Assembly: GCF_029962835.1 (NCBI RefSeq)
Contig: NC_080581.1
Span: forward strand, 25,744,001-25,808,000
Length of the DNA stretch: 64,000 nt
Direction of reading: 5' to 3'
Source: Magnolia sinica
Taxonomy: Eukaryota; Streptophyta; Magnoliopsida; Magnoliales; Magnoliaceae
Part shown: positions 25,345 to 37,039 of the stretch, piece after piece
Numbering within the stretch: position 1 is the stretch's first letter
How the letters are laid out: the number at the start of each line of letters is the position of its first letter
Program-made: the position numbers and the translations under genes
Notes under the pieces: generated by a model
The model's input: the letters and a program-made list of their open reading frames with translations, nothing else
Told to the model about the DNA's origin: nothing
Databases searched by the model: none

Positions 25345-25680
25345 ATCAATTCCGATTGACGTGACCGATTTATCGATTCTGATTATCAATCGATTCCGAT
25401 TATTATGACTGATTTGTCGATGCTGATTATCGATTGATTCGATTATCGTGACCGATTTGCCGACTTTGATTATCGACCAATCCGATTGTCAGGACCGATT
25501 TACCGATTTTGATTAGCGATCGAGGCTGATTATCGTGACCTATTTACCAATTCTCATTATCGATCGATCCCGATTGTTGAGACCGAGTATTGAAGCCGAT
25601 TTTGATTGTCGAGGTCGATTGTACTGGCCGACTCCGATTGTTGAGGCCGATTTCGAGTGTCGATTCCGATTGTCGAGACC
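25345..25680 (+). repeat. CCGATT-rich tandem array in L3
   Basis: The same type as 15520-16160, shorter and more decayed, with 'ccgatttatcgattctgattatcaatcg' like units of about 60-70 bp. It confirms that L1 and L3 belong to the long LTR form. Confidence 0.75.
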
Positions 25681-26688
25681 TATATGATGTATATGCGAAC
25701 CGTAGTTGAGGCTGTAAGACCCGTGTCCTAATCCGTACCATTCTGTTAGCTTCCACGGTCCTTCCGGTCAAATTCCGGCAACTTTCGCACCATATCCGAC
25801 ATTTGCGCGCGATCCTAAGCCAGGTCCCGCGCACCGACGTCGGCTCGATCTGAAACTTATGTCTTGACGATCGCGTCGTCGCAGCGGTTCCAACGCCGTG
25901 ACTTGCGCACCGAACCGATACCCAGGCAAGAAGATGCCGATCTGCATTTATTCCGAAGAAACACCGCGCGTTGCCGATTTCGAGGGAATCTCTACACAAT
26001 TAGTCCCACTAATTAACCATAAATGCAACCATACCTCAAAGTACTTCACCCATTCCCTCTTTTTCCAAAAGTCCACCATCTTTCCACCTCACCAGTCCTC
26101 TTTTTCTCATTTTCAACCACAACCATCTCTCTTCTCCACCAATTTCAAACTAAACCATACCTCTCATCACTCCTTTCTTACAACCATCACTCCACCCATC
26201 CCTCCATCCATTATTTCTATCTCTCCCTCTCATTCTCTAGCAATTTTTCCAAATCCCATGAGAAACTTCTCACATCCAACACTCTCCCTCAACTTCAAGT
26301 GTGGCCCACCCTCTCATCTCCAATCTCAACCATTCACCTTTCATCAACCTCCATTAAAAGTGAAGGTAAGGAGCTAAGGAGTCCAAGGGAGCAAGGAGAA
26401 GGAAGATAAGGTGGGTGTTTTTCCATTAATTTAAATTTTAGGGCCCACTTGTTGGTGGGACCCATTTGGATGTATGTGATTTAATTAAGAGGGCCCATAG
26501 TGGCGGGGTTCCTCTATCTCACCGTGTATCTCTCTCTTTATCTCTCTCTCATTCTTTCTTTGTAATGGTGTGGATCCCACCGATAGGCGTTACATCTCCC
26601 CTGTCCATCTACATCAGACGGTGTGGCCCACTCTATTATAGGTGATGATCCGCACCCTCTACTGTTGGGATGGGTCCAATGCATCTTT

Positions 26689-26690
<2 letters not shown>

Positions 26691-26732
<42 letters not shown>
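26691..26732. repeat. (AT)n microsatellite in L4
   Basis: AT run of about 42 bp with one interruption, followed by 100 bp of AT-rich low-complexity sequence. Confidence 0.9.
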
Positions 26733-28259
26733 GTATGTTATATTTTATATAATATATGTATATAATATATAATATAATATGTACTTATATATATATACAA
26801 TATAAGGTAAATATTAAATGTATGTGTATATATATATATTGGTGGGCCACATTCACGTGGGACCCACCACATTTTTGTGAATATATACAAACCGTCCAGC
26901 GTCCCTGGACGCTGGACGTTGCAACAATGGGCTTTTAAAAAAAAAAAAAAAAGAGAGAAGAAAGGAGTGGTGGGCCACTCATGCAGGCCCCACCTTGATG
27001 TATATGTAAGATCCGAGCCGTCCATGTTGTTCCTCAACTCATTTTAGGCGTTGAGCCGAAAAATGAAGTTGATCCCATTTTCTGGCGGGCCGTACCATAG
27101 GAAACAGTGTCCCTACCTTTGATTTGCTCCTTGATGCTCCTGTACATCTGAAAAAGCTCAATATTGGACTCTATGGGTTGGTATCAAGCCACAGAGACCA
27201 ATGGATGGAGTGGATCTTACTAAAGCGGGCCCCACCTAGGAAAAACCGCAAAAAAACCCTTTTTTTTCAAAAAAAAATAACGAAGCAGCAGTGCTGCTGC
27301 TACTGCTGCCAGCGCTCGTGCAGGCGCTGCCTGCGCTGGCCACCGACGGGCGGACGGGCTGGGGGCTCACGGCCCAGCTGTGGGCCCCATCTTGATGTGT
27401 TTCGACGATCAACACCGTGCGTTTGATGAGTACCCTCAGTCCACGCGTCCACGTCAAAAATCAGCCTTATACGGAACGCAGGTGGGCCACACCATCTGAA
27501 ATCATATGAAGACATGTCTAAACATATAAAAGCACTTGGTGGGGCCTACCTGAGTTTTGGATGCAAGTGAAACTTGATTTGGACCCTTAAAATTGTGGGA
27601 CACACACAATGAATGGGCTGGATTGTGAATCACATCTCGGTGGGCCCCAAAACAAAAAAAAAAAACATATAATAATAAAAAAAAAATTTTAAAAAGCAGC
27701 AGCGCTGCTGCTGCTGAGTGACGAGCGGACGGATTGGCTGGGGGTCACGGCCCCAGCTGTGGGCCCCACCTTGATGCATATCCCCCATCCAAACCGTACA
27801 TTTGATGGGTCCCCACATTTCATCCGTCCATGCCAAAATTCGGCTGTATATGGAACTCCGGTGGGCCACATCATTTAAAATCATGTGAAGTCATGCCTAA
27901 AATATATAAAATCGTTGGTGGGGCCTACCTGAAATTGGGATACGACTAAAACTTGGTCTGTACCCTCAGCCAAGTGGGACACACATAATGAACGGGCTGG
28001 ATTTGTGGACCACATCACAGTGGGCCCCAAATCATGACCCTATGAACGGTTTTTAAAAAATAAATAAATAAAATAATCATAATAATAATAATAAAAAAGG
28101 GTTCCGCGTGACCCTGTGGCAGGTTGGATGGCAGCAGACATCAATGTGGGCCCTACCCTCCTATGGTCCACGTGGACTGTTTGGATGGCAAACAAACATT
28201 TCAGTGGGCCTTACCCAAGGTCCAAGTGACCTTATGAATAGGATGGATTTCAAATAAAT

Positions 28260-28330
28260 ATTATGGTGGGCCCTAGGCCCATATGATGGAGCCATATTGA
28301 TGTATTTCTGGCCGTTGGGGAGGCCCACCT

Positions 28331-28366
<36 letters not shown>

Positions 28367-28600
28367 CCCATGAGATTAGGCCCATTCGACGTATTGGTGG
28401 CCCGTTGTCGAGGCCCACTCTGATATGTATAAGGCCCATGTTACGAGACCCATTGTGATGTTTTCAAAGGCCCATGGAGTATGACCTATTGCAATGTACA
28501 TGAGGCCATTGATGCGGCCCACTTGACTTATATAAGGCCCATATGAGGCAGCCCACTTAATGAACCTAAGGCCGTTGGGACGAGGCCCAATAAGATTTAT
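28260..28600 (+). repeat. GGCCCAT-type short repeat array in L4, with (TA)n run
   Basis: Units of 'ataaggcccatgagattaggcccattcgacg' type, interrupted by a (TA)n run at about 28333-28363. The counterpart of the L2 array at 12110. Confidence 0.75.
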
Positions 28601-30041
28601 GTGATTCATGGAAGGCTATTCCTTGGGAGCAGTGTTGGTTTGACGTCCACATTGATAATGTTGGTTAAATGTCCGCATTATAGCTCTCCCTAAGGCCCAC
28701 TGATAGGCCCAAAATTATGGTAAGAAGGTCGCCTAGGGCCATCTCCATTATATCCAGAGCCCATCTCTTTATTCATGTTTAGCATAGATCCATGATTCAT
28801 GATCATTCGCACCATATGTATGCCTGATGTGAAGAGTGACCGATCATAGCATATACCTTTGGATAGACTGTTTATGGGCTCCCTGATAGGCGGAGTCGCC
28901 TCATATAAGTGCATGGTATATACAGGACTGTTGCATGACTGATAGTGTGACTCATGCACTTGCATTTGTGTGATTGTAGTTACTGTGTGCCCTAGTGACA
29001 TCAGGGCCATAGCCTCCATAGACACATCGTGGAGGGCTGGGTTGGATACCGGAAATATTTGGTTCTAGCATACGGGCGCCATAGACGTCCCTGGGTGAAA
29101 ATCCCTAAACCCGATGGTACCAGAGGATGACTCCAATGTCGAGACCGAGTGGATATATGAGCGCACGAGGGCCGAATACCAGGAGGCCGCGTCTCCCACT
29201 GTGTCGTGGTCGGTTGGAAAGGGGTGTGGCCTTACTCGCCCGAGGGTAGGGGGCAATACTAGGCTGAGTTTGACCAGCTCGCGAATGGGTCCGCTATCGA
29301 CGTGCCGGATAGGTATTGGCAGACTATTGGCCAGGCAGATAGTGAGGTTTCTTACGCTCACTTGGACTGTGCGGCTAACAGAGCGACAGTGCCATTTGGA
29401 GTGTATTGAACCCCGGTGATTATCCAGAATGAGAACTGTACTGATACATGTTGAGGATTGGCATGCTTGAGTTGCATCTTGCATCGCATGGCCGTGTTAT
29501 GGCCGATAGCATTCATATCTTGCACCGCATAGCCTTGGTACGGCTGATTGCATTCATGTGCTCATCACCATGATTCCGCATCACTCTGACCTTGCATTTT
29601 GAGCACGTTTATATTGCGCACACACTTACACCACCCTCTAAGCTTTCTATAAGCTTATGCACGATTGATGCGTGCAGGTGACGCAAGGACGCAGTCGCAG
29701 CCATAGTCTCACTGTAGTTGGAGCGTGCAGCCGAGCTTCTGGAGTTTTGTTTCTTTTATTACATTGTATTTTCCCTTTCTGCCATATTGTACTCAAAAGT
29801 TTTTGATCATAGTGGATTTTGTGGTGGTGTTCTTGTGGTTATTGTTTGTGGGTTATGCTTTTGTTATGCTCATTATGAATCAGACTAATGATTTGAAACC
29901 CTCCTTGTAGTATCCCAGGATCGGAACCTGGTGAATGGGTGCCGGGGTCCGAGAATGGGGTTCTACGGAGGCTGTCGGCGCCGGATTCGGCGATCGGGAA
30001 TTTTGTGAGCCCGGTTTCCAAGTTTGGGGCGTGACAGAGGC

Positions 30042-30300
30042 CTACTGTGATGTATTCATGGCCCATGGGCAAGGCCCATTGTGGTGTATTCGTAACCTAT
30101 GGGCAATGCTATTGTGATATGTATTTGGCCCATGATGTATGACGCATTTGATGTATTCGTGACCCATGTGTAGGGCCCACATTTCATATATTTGAAGCCC
30201 ATGAGCAGGGCCCACCTGTTGTGTATATGTGGCCATTAAGTAAGGCCCATCGTGTTGTATATTATGCCTTTGTGTGAGGTCGTGGGCCCATTATATGTTT
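30042..30300 (+). repeat. GGCCCAT-type short repeat array in L3 (second block)
   Basis: The continuation of L3 after L4. Units are 'gtattcatggcccatgggcaaggcccattgtg' like and match the L1 block at 16195-16470. Confidence 0.75.
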
Positions 30301-32409
30301 GGCCCTATGTAGCCATTCCCTGGGGGCAATGTTGGTTAAATGTCCACATTGTCGAGGCCGATTGTTGATGCCGGTTATTGATACCGATTATGAGTATGTG
30401 ACAGCATAGCATCATCATATATGCCCATACGCATCATCTGCATGTTTGTTATAAGATGTGATTGACCATTGCATATGCCATAGGGCAGGTTGTTCATAGG
30501 GCTCCCTGATAGGCGAAGTTGCCCCACATGAGAGCATAACATGCACAGAATTGATGCATGATTGGACTGCGTGACTCATGCATCTCGCATTTGTGTGACA
30601 TGACCACCATACGCCCTAGCGACATCAGGGTCATAGCCTCTACAAGTATTTCGTGGATGGCCATATGGGACACCTGAAATCTGTTCTACATGGGGTGCTA
30701 TAGATATCCTGGGGTGAAAGTCTCAGAACCCTCTTGGTTCCAGAGGTTGCTCCAATGTCTAAACCAAGTGGATGTATAAGCACATGAGGGATATATACTA
30801 TTAGGCCGCGTCTCCCATTGTGTCGTGGTCGGTTGGAAGGGGGTACGACCTTACTTGCCCGAGAGGAGGGGGCAATGCTAGGCTGAGTCTGACCAACTCA
30901 AGGAATGGGTCCGTTATCGATGAGTCGGGCCCGATATTGGTAGGCAGATAGTGAGGTCTCTTCCACTCATCTTGTTGCGCGCGATGGGGCGGCAATCTGG
31001 TTTGGAGTGTAATAGACCCCGGTGATTTCCTAGAGAGGAACCGTACTGATATGTGGACTTATTGAGTAGGAGTTGCATACTCATACATTCATTTCATTCA
31101 TTACCCACTCAAGTTGGTGGTGCGCAACTAATTGTTGTGTACCTTCGCATGGCTAGGATTTCGGTTAGGCGCGCAACTAACCTAAGATTAGGAGTTTACC
31201 ACATTGGGTCTAACTATCCAAAATTAGGTATGAGACTGGTTTGGATAGAAGTCCCTTGTGATGGACCCTATAGCCTGCAATACTACGTACTATCATCCCG
31301 ACTTCACACTCTAGCATGGTCATGTCATTTGCACCGCATATTACATTGCATCTGCAGTACTTAGCATTTTGGGTTACTATGTTTCTGCACTTATATGGCC
31401 TAGACGGACTCAACGGGGTTTACATGTTGCATTTTTCCCCCGGCATCTGATATTTGGCTCTCTTTGGCTCCTCATTTATATAGCTGATTTGTATTGCGTA
31501 CTCTGATATTGTATGACTCGTGGACTTACCAGTATAATTTCGCTTACTTTGTTATCGTATCTTATCAGTATTTTCATTTATTTCATTATATGATTTATGG
31601 CATTGTATTGCATACATGACACTTACCTTGGGCACACACTTAGACCACCCTCTAAGCATTCTATAAGCTTATGCATGATAGATGCGTGCAGGTGATATTA
31701 GGTCGTAGCAGTGTTGAGCTTGGAGCATGCAGCGGTCTTCTGAAGCTTGATTTTTGATTTATGTATTTCCTTTTAGCATTGTATTCAAAAGATTATATTA
31801 GTGGATACGTTATGATGTTGCCTTGGTGAATTGGATAATCTTGTGGTTATGCTTATTACGAGTTAAATGTACAACAAAAAAAATCCTCCTTATAGGATCC
31901 CAGGATCGGAATCTAGCGTCTGGATGCTAGGAGCCGAGAATGGGGTACTACGGAGGCTGTCGGCACCGAATTTGGCGATTGGAATTTCTTTGAATCCGAT
32001 TTCTGGGTTTGGGGCGTGACACAAGTTGTGGAATGTATGTGTGGAAGTAAATGTTGTAATATTTACATTTCAAGCACAGTGGGGAATGTTGTAATAATTT
32101 AGATTTAAATTCTTATAAATTTTCAATTCTTTTCTATTTATTTATTCCTCTTTAGTTTGAGTTTTTGATATAAAGAACATTCTAGAAATAAGGCTGTCCT
32201 GCCATAAACCCTTGGTTTTTATGGTATAAGGTTGTCCTTAGAACTGCATTTGTTTCAATCTCTCAATACTTGATTATTGAGGCTGCTTTTCATTTTAAGC
32301 ATTGTGAATTGATTTATTTTATTTAGTTATCATTTTTCTTCTATTAAAGTTTTATTTGGGATAGTCCTATTCACCCCCCCTCTAGGACATATAGCTTGGC
32401 CTTTTCAAG

Positions 32410-32421
32410 TGGTATCAGAAC
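32410..32421 (+). promoter_or_regulatory. Primer-binding site of copia copy A
   Basis: tggtatcagaac follows the LTR end by two bases. It differs from the plant tRNA-iMet site only by A for G at the eleventh base. Copy B has tggtatcaaagc at the same place (57370). Confidence 0.85.
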
Positions 32422-32480
32422 TTAATAGCTCGTTTTTAATTCTTTATTCTTGGATTCATTTCTTGAGCTAACGATCTCAG

Positions 32481-32481
<1 letters not shown>

Positions 32482-32543
<62 letters not shown>
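32482..32543. repeat. (TA)n microsatellite abutting the copy A gag start
   Basis: About 31 TA repeats directly before 'agATGtcaaatttt'. Copy B has only 'gctgtttataag' there, so the run expanded in copy A after insertion or in its parent. Confidence 0.93.
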
Positions 32544-32545
<2 letters not shown>

Positions 32546-33801
32546 ATGTCAAATTTTGATAGCCTTTCAATCACTAGGCCTCCACCATTTGATGACTCCA
32601 ACTATGCTTATTGGAAAGCCAAGATGAGGATTTTCCTCAAATCAATGGATGAGAGTGTGTGACAAGCCACAGTGACTGAATGGAACCCACCTACCACTGA
32701 AGTGACTGGGATCGATGGTTCAAAATTAATGAGAATAACACCATATTTCTCATGGACCACTCTTCAAAAAAATGAGAGTAGTGCCAATGCAAAAGCACTA
32801 AATGCAATCACTTGTGCACTATCACTGGATGAGTTCAAAAGAATTATATCCTTTGATACTGCAAATCAAGCTTAGGATATTTTAGAAATGACACATGAGG
32901 GTACTTCAATTGTCAAGAAATCTAAAGTCTAACTCCTCACAACCAAATTTGAAGAAATTCATATGGAGGAAAATGAAATGTCTATGGACTTTTATACAAG
33001 ATTAAATGACATTGTAAACTCTATGTGGGGTCTTGGCGATAAAATTTGAGAAAGTAAAGTGTGTGCAAAGATACTACGCTCACTTCCTGAACGGTTCAAC
33101 TCTAAGGTAACTGCGATCCAGAAACTTCGTGATACGGACAATATGAGGGTAGAAGAACTAGTTGGGTCTTTACAAACCTATGAATTAAATTTTAAAGCTC
33201 CTAAAGGCAAATCTATCGCTCTTAAATCTTCTAAATGTATTACTCAAGAAAATTCTGATTTAAAAAATTTTGAAGATGATATGGCGCTTTTAGCAAAAAA
33301 GTCTTACAAGATCTTCAAAAGTAAAAAGAGAGTTAATTTTCAAAAATCAAATGATAAGAAGCAACTTAAATCTAAATAAAAAACCTGGAAATCTTTGAAA
33401 GATAGTCAATGTTACAACTGCCAAGAATATGGGCATTTAGCAAACAAATGTCCTAAAAAGGAAAAACCTAAAAAGAAGGGAATGTTGGTTACTTGGGATG
33501 AATCGTCTGATTCTGAAGCCTCTTCTGAATCAGAAGATTCTGAAACCGAGTCGGGCAATGAAGTTAAAGCTCTTATGACTCTAGCCAAGTTCACTTTTTC
33601 AGATCATGATGATTCTACTAGTAAAGAAAATCTGAATAGTGAATATGAAAATGAAGAAGATCTTCAAGATGCTTACAATGCCCTATATAAGGAGAGTTGT
33701 AAAATTGTCATAAAACTAAAACTTCAAAAAGAAAAGTTTTTAAAACTTAAAGAAAATTTTGAGTCTCTTGTTTTAGAAAAATCCCATATTTCAGACTGTT
33801 G
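32546..33801 (+). pseudogene. gag: Copy A gag with zinc knuckle
   Basis: The start MSNFDSLSITRPPPFDDSNYAYWK is chosen because copy B shares it. The core resembles the copia gag_polypeptide/UBN2 type: W..M..FL, then LNAITCALS..EFKRI, ILEMTHEGT, KFEEIHMEENE. The CCHC knuckle C-Y-N-C-QEYG-H-LANK-C lies at 33410-33451. After it comes a Ser/Glu-rich stretch (DESSDSEASSESEDSETESG) and a coiled-coil-like Lys/Leu/Glu tail, which suits the long gag of Sireviruses. Stops at 32660, 32873, 32928, 33048 and 33377 and others break it. Copy B at 57455 is a close relative. Confidence 0.85.
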
Positions 33802-34291
33802 AAAAGACTAAATGCGATTTAGAATTCAAAACCTCCCTGATTAATAATCTGAAATCTGAAAATGAGAAACTTAAAAATAAAGTATCTTCTCTTCTGAGTT
33901 TAAAGGATACATGGAGGTATGCTCAATGTGATCCGAAGTTAGAAAAACTTCTATCTGGATCTAGAAAATATGGTGACACATCCGGGTTGGGCTATGATAA
34001 GAATATACTTTCTAAACAGAAGAATACTCCTCCCAAGTTTGTAAGAGGAGAAACCTCAAACTCAAAAGGGAAAAGTACTAATCAAAGTTTTTCTAAAAAT
34101 GTTAAATATTTTTAAAAATCTAAAAGCAACTATGTCAACTATAAAAATCAGAACCGAAATCTTTTAGCTGAAAAGATAGTTGATTTACTTAAGGAGCTCT
34201 TAAAATCTAACTCAGTGGGTCATTACAAATACAAGAAGACCAACTATACTTCTAAACCCAAAACAGTTATGAAATGGGTTCCTAGGGTTGC
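33802..34291 (+). pseudogene. Copy A gag-pol linker region
   Basis: Degraded coding DNA collinear with 58750-59175 in copy B. Lys/Asn/Ser-rich text such as GLGYDKN and LLKELLKSNS can be read in pieces. No known domain. Frameshifts and stops (near 33800 and 34112) break it. Confidence 0.6.
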
Positions 34292-34704
34292 TTGGTTGCC
34301 TACACCGCTTTCAAAGTTATAAGTCATTCGAAGTGGTACCTTAATAGTGGATGCTCCAGGCATATGATAGGCGATAAGGCTTTATTCACCGATCTTAAAG
34401 ATATGACTGATGGATCAGTCACATTTGGTGATGGTAGCAACTGCAAGATTATTGGTCAAGGTATGGTTCAACTCTATAACCTCCCCTTATTTAAAAATGT
34501 TTTATATGTTGAGGGACTAAAATACAACCTATTAAGCATATCTCAAATATGTGATAATAATCATAGTATGAAATTTTCTAATAAAGGTTATGAAATTTTA
34601 AACAAAAAATGGTTCTATAATATTAACTGGTCACAGGACTTCTGAAAACTGCTATATTGTAAGCGATGGTAGCTCATCTAAACAATTGTGTTACATGGTC
34701 CATA
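34292..34704 (+). pseudogene. Copy A aspartic protease
   Basis: Copia retropepsin segment: WYLNSGCSRHMIGDKALF, where the catalytic box is normally WYLDSGCS. Here Asp is replaced by Asn (about 34337). Next come VTFGDGSNCKIIGQG and GLKYNLLSISQICD. A frameshift near 34610 follows. Copy B has a different change at the same box (LDNG). It would cleave the Gag-Pol precursor. Confidence 0.8.
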
Positions 34705-35763
34705 CTGATGAGACTGAATTATGACGTAAACGCCTTGGACATGTACACTACCATAATTTATACAGATTGAGCAAGAGATAACTAATAAGAGGTCTACCAA
34801 AATTACAAAAAGTAGACAAAATATGTGGTGAATGCCAGTATGGAAAGCAAACAAGGAGCTCTCACAAAGAGGTGAACCCCAATGCCACATCAAGACCACT
34901 CGAGCATCTCCATATGGACCTTATAGGACCTACCAGGACGGAGAGTCGAGGAGGTAAAAAATACATACTGGTAATCGTGGATGATTTTACTAGATTCACA
35001 TGGGTAGTCTTCTTAAGGGATAAATCAGAAACCCTTAATGAAGTAAAAAAGATTCTCAAATGGATCCAAACTGAAAAAGGCTCTCAAGTCTATAAGATCC
35101 GTAGTGATCATGGATCTGAGTTCGAGAATAGCAGTTTTGAGAAATTCTATAGTGATCAGGGAATATCGTATGAATTCTCTGCGCTCAAAACCCCATAATA
35201 AAATGGAATTGTGGAAAGGAAAATAGAGTGCTTCAAGAAATGAGAAACTTAATATTGAATAGTATGAAGCTCCCTAGAAATCTTTGGGCTGAAGCCATAA
35301 ATACTGCATGTTATATTATCAACCGAGTGTATACATGTAAGTTTGATAATAAAACTGCTTATGAACTTTGGTTTGATAAGAAGCCTACTGTCAAATACTT
35401 TCGAGTTTTTGGCAGCAAGTGTTATATTTCACGTGACCGTGAAAATCTAGGAAAGTTTGATACAAAGAGTGATGAAGGGATCTTCTTAGGATACTCTTTA
35501 AACAGTCGGGCATATCGTGTTCTGAACAACAGGACTGGTGTGATTCAAGAGTCCATCAATGTAGTCATTGATGATCACTTGAATACACCTGCCCTAAGTT
35601 CAGATCATGATGAAGTTCTTTTGATTGACAAACCAGATACTTCATCAAATCAAGTTAATTCTGAATTAAGGACCGTTAAAGATCATCCAACCAATCAGAT
35701 ACTTGGAAACCCTCGCACTGGTATGCGCAATCGTAGACAATTAGAAGACATATGTAACTATGT
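34705..35763 (+). pseudogene. Copy A integrase
   Basis: An HHCC zinc segment (GHVHYHNLYRLSKR.. ICGECQYGKQTRSSH, 34738-34866) is followed by the DDE core. LHMDLIGPTRTES has the first Asp (about 34907), RSDHGSEFEN the second (about 35100). The Glu box region GIVERK lies near 35200, after two adjacent stops at 35196. The C-terminal part WAEAINTACYIINRVYT, FRVFGSKCYI and GIFLGYSLNSRAYRV is well kept from 35228. It would insert the cDNA into host DNA. Confidence 0.82.
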
Positions 35764-36185
35764 GTGTTTTACATCCCAGATTGAACCGGTAAATGTAAAA
35801 GAAGCGCTTTCTGATGAAAAATGGATAGTAGCTATGCAGGAAGAACTTAATCAATTTGTTCGAAATGATGTCTGGTATCTTGTTCCTAGACCTAAAGATA
35901 AACATATTATTGGAACAAAGTGGATTTTCAAAAATAAGTCTGACGAACTTGCACTACCAAAAAAAGGGGCAAAGGATACAGACCACGTTAGGTTTTTGCT
36001 ATGGATATAAATCGTAGCTACAGTTACTACGGTTTCAATTTGTAGTAAAAAAGTTGACACACCATAAAAAATTAATGGTGTTATAAGGGGCTATATGGGG
36101 CCTAAATTATATATATAATCTAAGCCGTCCATCTGTTTGGAAATATTACGTTAGATCATGAAATAAAAAATAAGCTAAATCTAAG

Positions 36186-36264
36186 GCTCAAGTGGACCAC
36201 ACGGTAGGAAACATGGAGATTAAATCACATTTGCTTCCCATGGTGTGGTCCACTTGGGCCTGCA
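36186..36264. repeat. Small foldback repeat inside the CACTA element
   Basis: caagtggaccacac near 36190 and its reverse complement gtgtggtccacttg near 36245 flank about 45 bp. The arms match those of the foldback element at 1654-1883, so they are the same repeat family. Confidence 0.6.
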
Positions 36265-36399
36265 ATCTGCCTTAAATTTGGGATCATAAACCAAAATAAT
36301 TTAATAAAATTAATGGTCGGAATGGATAAATCAAATACATCATGGTGGGCCCCACGGAGCCCCTGTCAGGACTGTCCACGGTCCGTCTTACGAAAGGTT

Positions 36400-36447
36400 G
36401 CCCAATTTTAGGCGCGTGCTCGAAACAGAGCCGCACCCAAAACAGGT

Positions 36448-36486
<39 letters not shown>

Positions 36487-36740
36487 TCCAATTCTCTCTC
36501 TCCGTCCCTATCTCTGCTCTATCTCTCTCATTCTCCTCCCTCTCTCTCCAATGCATCTCTGCCGTCTCTTCTATCTCTCTTCTATCTCTGATCCATCTCC
36601 TCCATGTCTCTCCCTCTCCCTCTCTCTCCCTCTCCCTCTCCCTCTAACAGCGCATGCATCTCCCTCTCCCTCGAACAGCCCATGCATCTCCCTCTCCCTA
36701 GGGTTTTGGTGAACCCCTTACCTAGGGTTTTCTCACTCTA
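36400..36740 (+). promoter_or_regulatory. Captured promoter/5' leader-like segment
   Basis: A (TC)n run at 36452-36481 and further CT-rich DNA lead to two 'ctagggtttt' boxes (about 36707 and 36722), the reverse of the plant telo-box AAACCCTA found in promoters of translation and nucleolar genes. An 'aacaATGGCAATGG' start context follows at 36800. This suits the 5' end of a host gene, perhaps the nucleolin-like one, but the link is inference. Confidence 0.35.
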
Positions 36741-36862
36741 GCTCGCAGCTCAAAAGGAGGGGCAACCACTCTAGTTTATTCCTCAGTTGGGAAGTAGTAA
36801 CAATGGCAATGGCAGAATGTTGCCTTTAAGGCCATTGATTCGAAAGTGGAAGGTTGATATAT

Positions 36863-37022
36863 TTGGGGGTTTTCGAATTTGGAGGTTTTTTTGGATTTAG
36901 GGGTTTTTTAATTTGGGGGTTTTTGAATTTGGAGGTTTTTGGATTTAGGAGTTTCCAAATTTGGAGGTTTTCGAATTTGGAGGTTTTTGGATTTAGGGGT
37001 TTCCAAATTTAGGGGTTTTCGG
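36863..37022. repeat. Minisatellite of about 24 bp units
   Basis: Repeats of 'tttggaggtttttggatttagg' with 'ttcgaatttgg' variants, about seven copies, inside the CACTA element. It lies in likely intron sequence. Confidence 0.75.
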
Positions 37023-37039
37023 ATTGATATCCGGAGCGG

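Larger units (their letters stand above)
25713..30036 (+). mobile_element. Solo LTR L4 nested in L3, TSD GAGGC
   Basis: 4,324 bp, from TGTAAGACCCGTGTCC to GGGGCGTGACA. The perfect duplication GAGGC is at 25708-25712 and 30037-30041. The intact counterpart of the broken site is in L1 at about 16212 ('gtagttgaggcccattgtgatg'). It lacks the CCGATT array, like L2. It is otherwise collinear with the other copies, including 'ctataagcttatgcacg' near 29648 and the terminal 'cccaggatcggaacctggtg' block at 29912. No coding region. Confidence 0.95.
21913..32021 (+). mobile_element. Solo LTR L3 (outer), TSD CAAGT
   Basis: It starts TGTAAGATCCGTATCC and ends GGGGCGTGACA. The perfect duplication CAAGT lies at 21908-21912 and 32022-32026. 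The empty site is visible at about 48560 in the 3' LTR of the same copia element, which reads 'atcattcaagttgtggaatg' without interruption. Removing L4 and its duplicated 5 bp leaves about 5,780 bp. It carries no coding region. Family landmarks match L1. Confidence 0.95.
20491..32407 (+). mobile_element. 5' LTR of Sirevirus-like copia copy A, split by L3
   Basis: The two halves, 20491-21912 and 32027-32407, together about 1.80 kb, align with the 3' LTR at 46986-48906. About the first 164 bp of the LTR (46986-47149 equivalent) are missing at the G1 junction. The LTR ends ..ccttttca just before a primer site at 32410. Over the first ~165 shared bases I count about 13 substitutions against the 3' LTR, roughly 8%, so the insertion is not recent. 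A palindrome array and a TATA-like site lie at 20838-21220. Confidence 0.88.

Noticed and set aside
25544..25999. 151-codon minus-strand open frame at the L3/L4 junction
   Set aside because: It spans the insertion boundary and the CCGATT array, so it cannot be an inherited gene.
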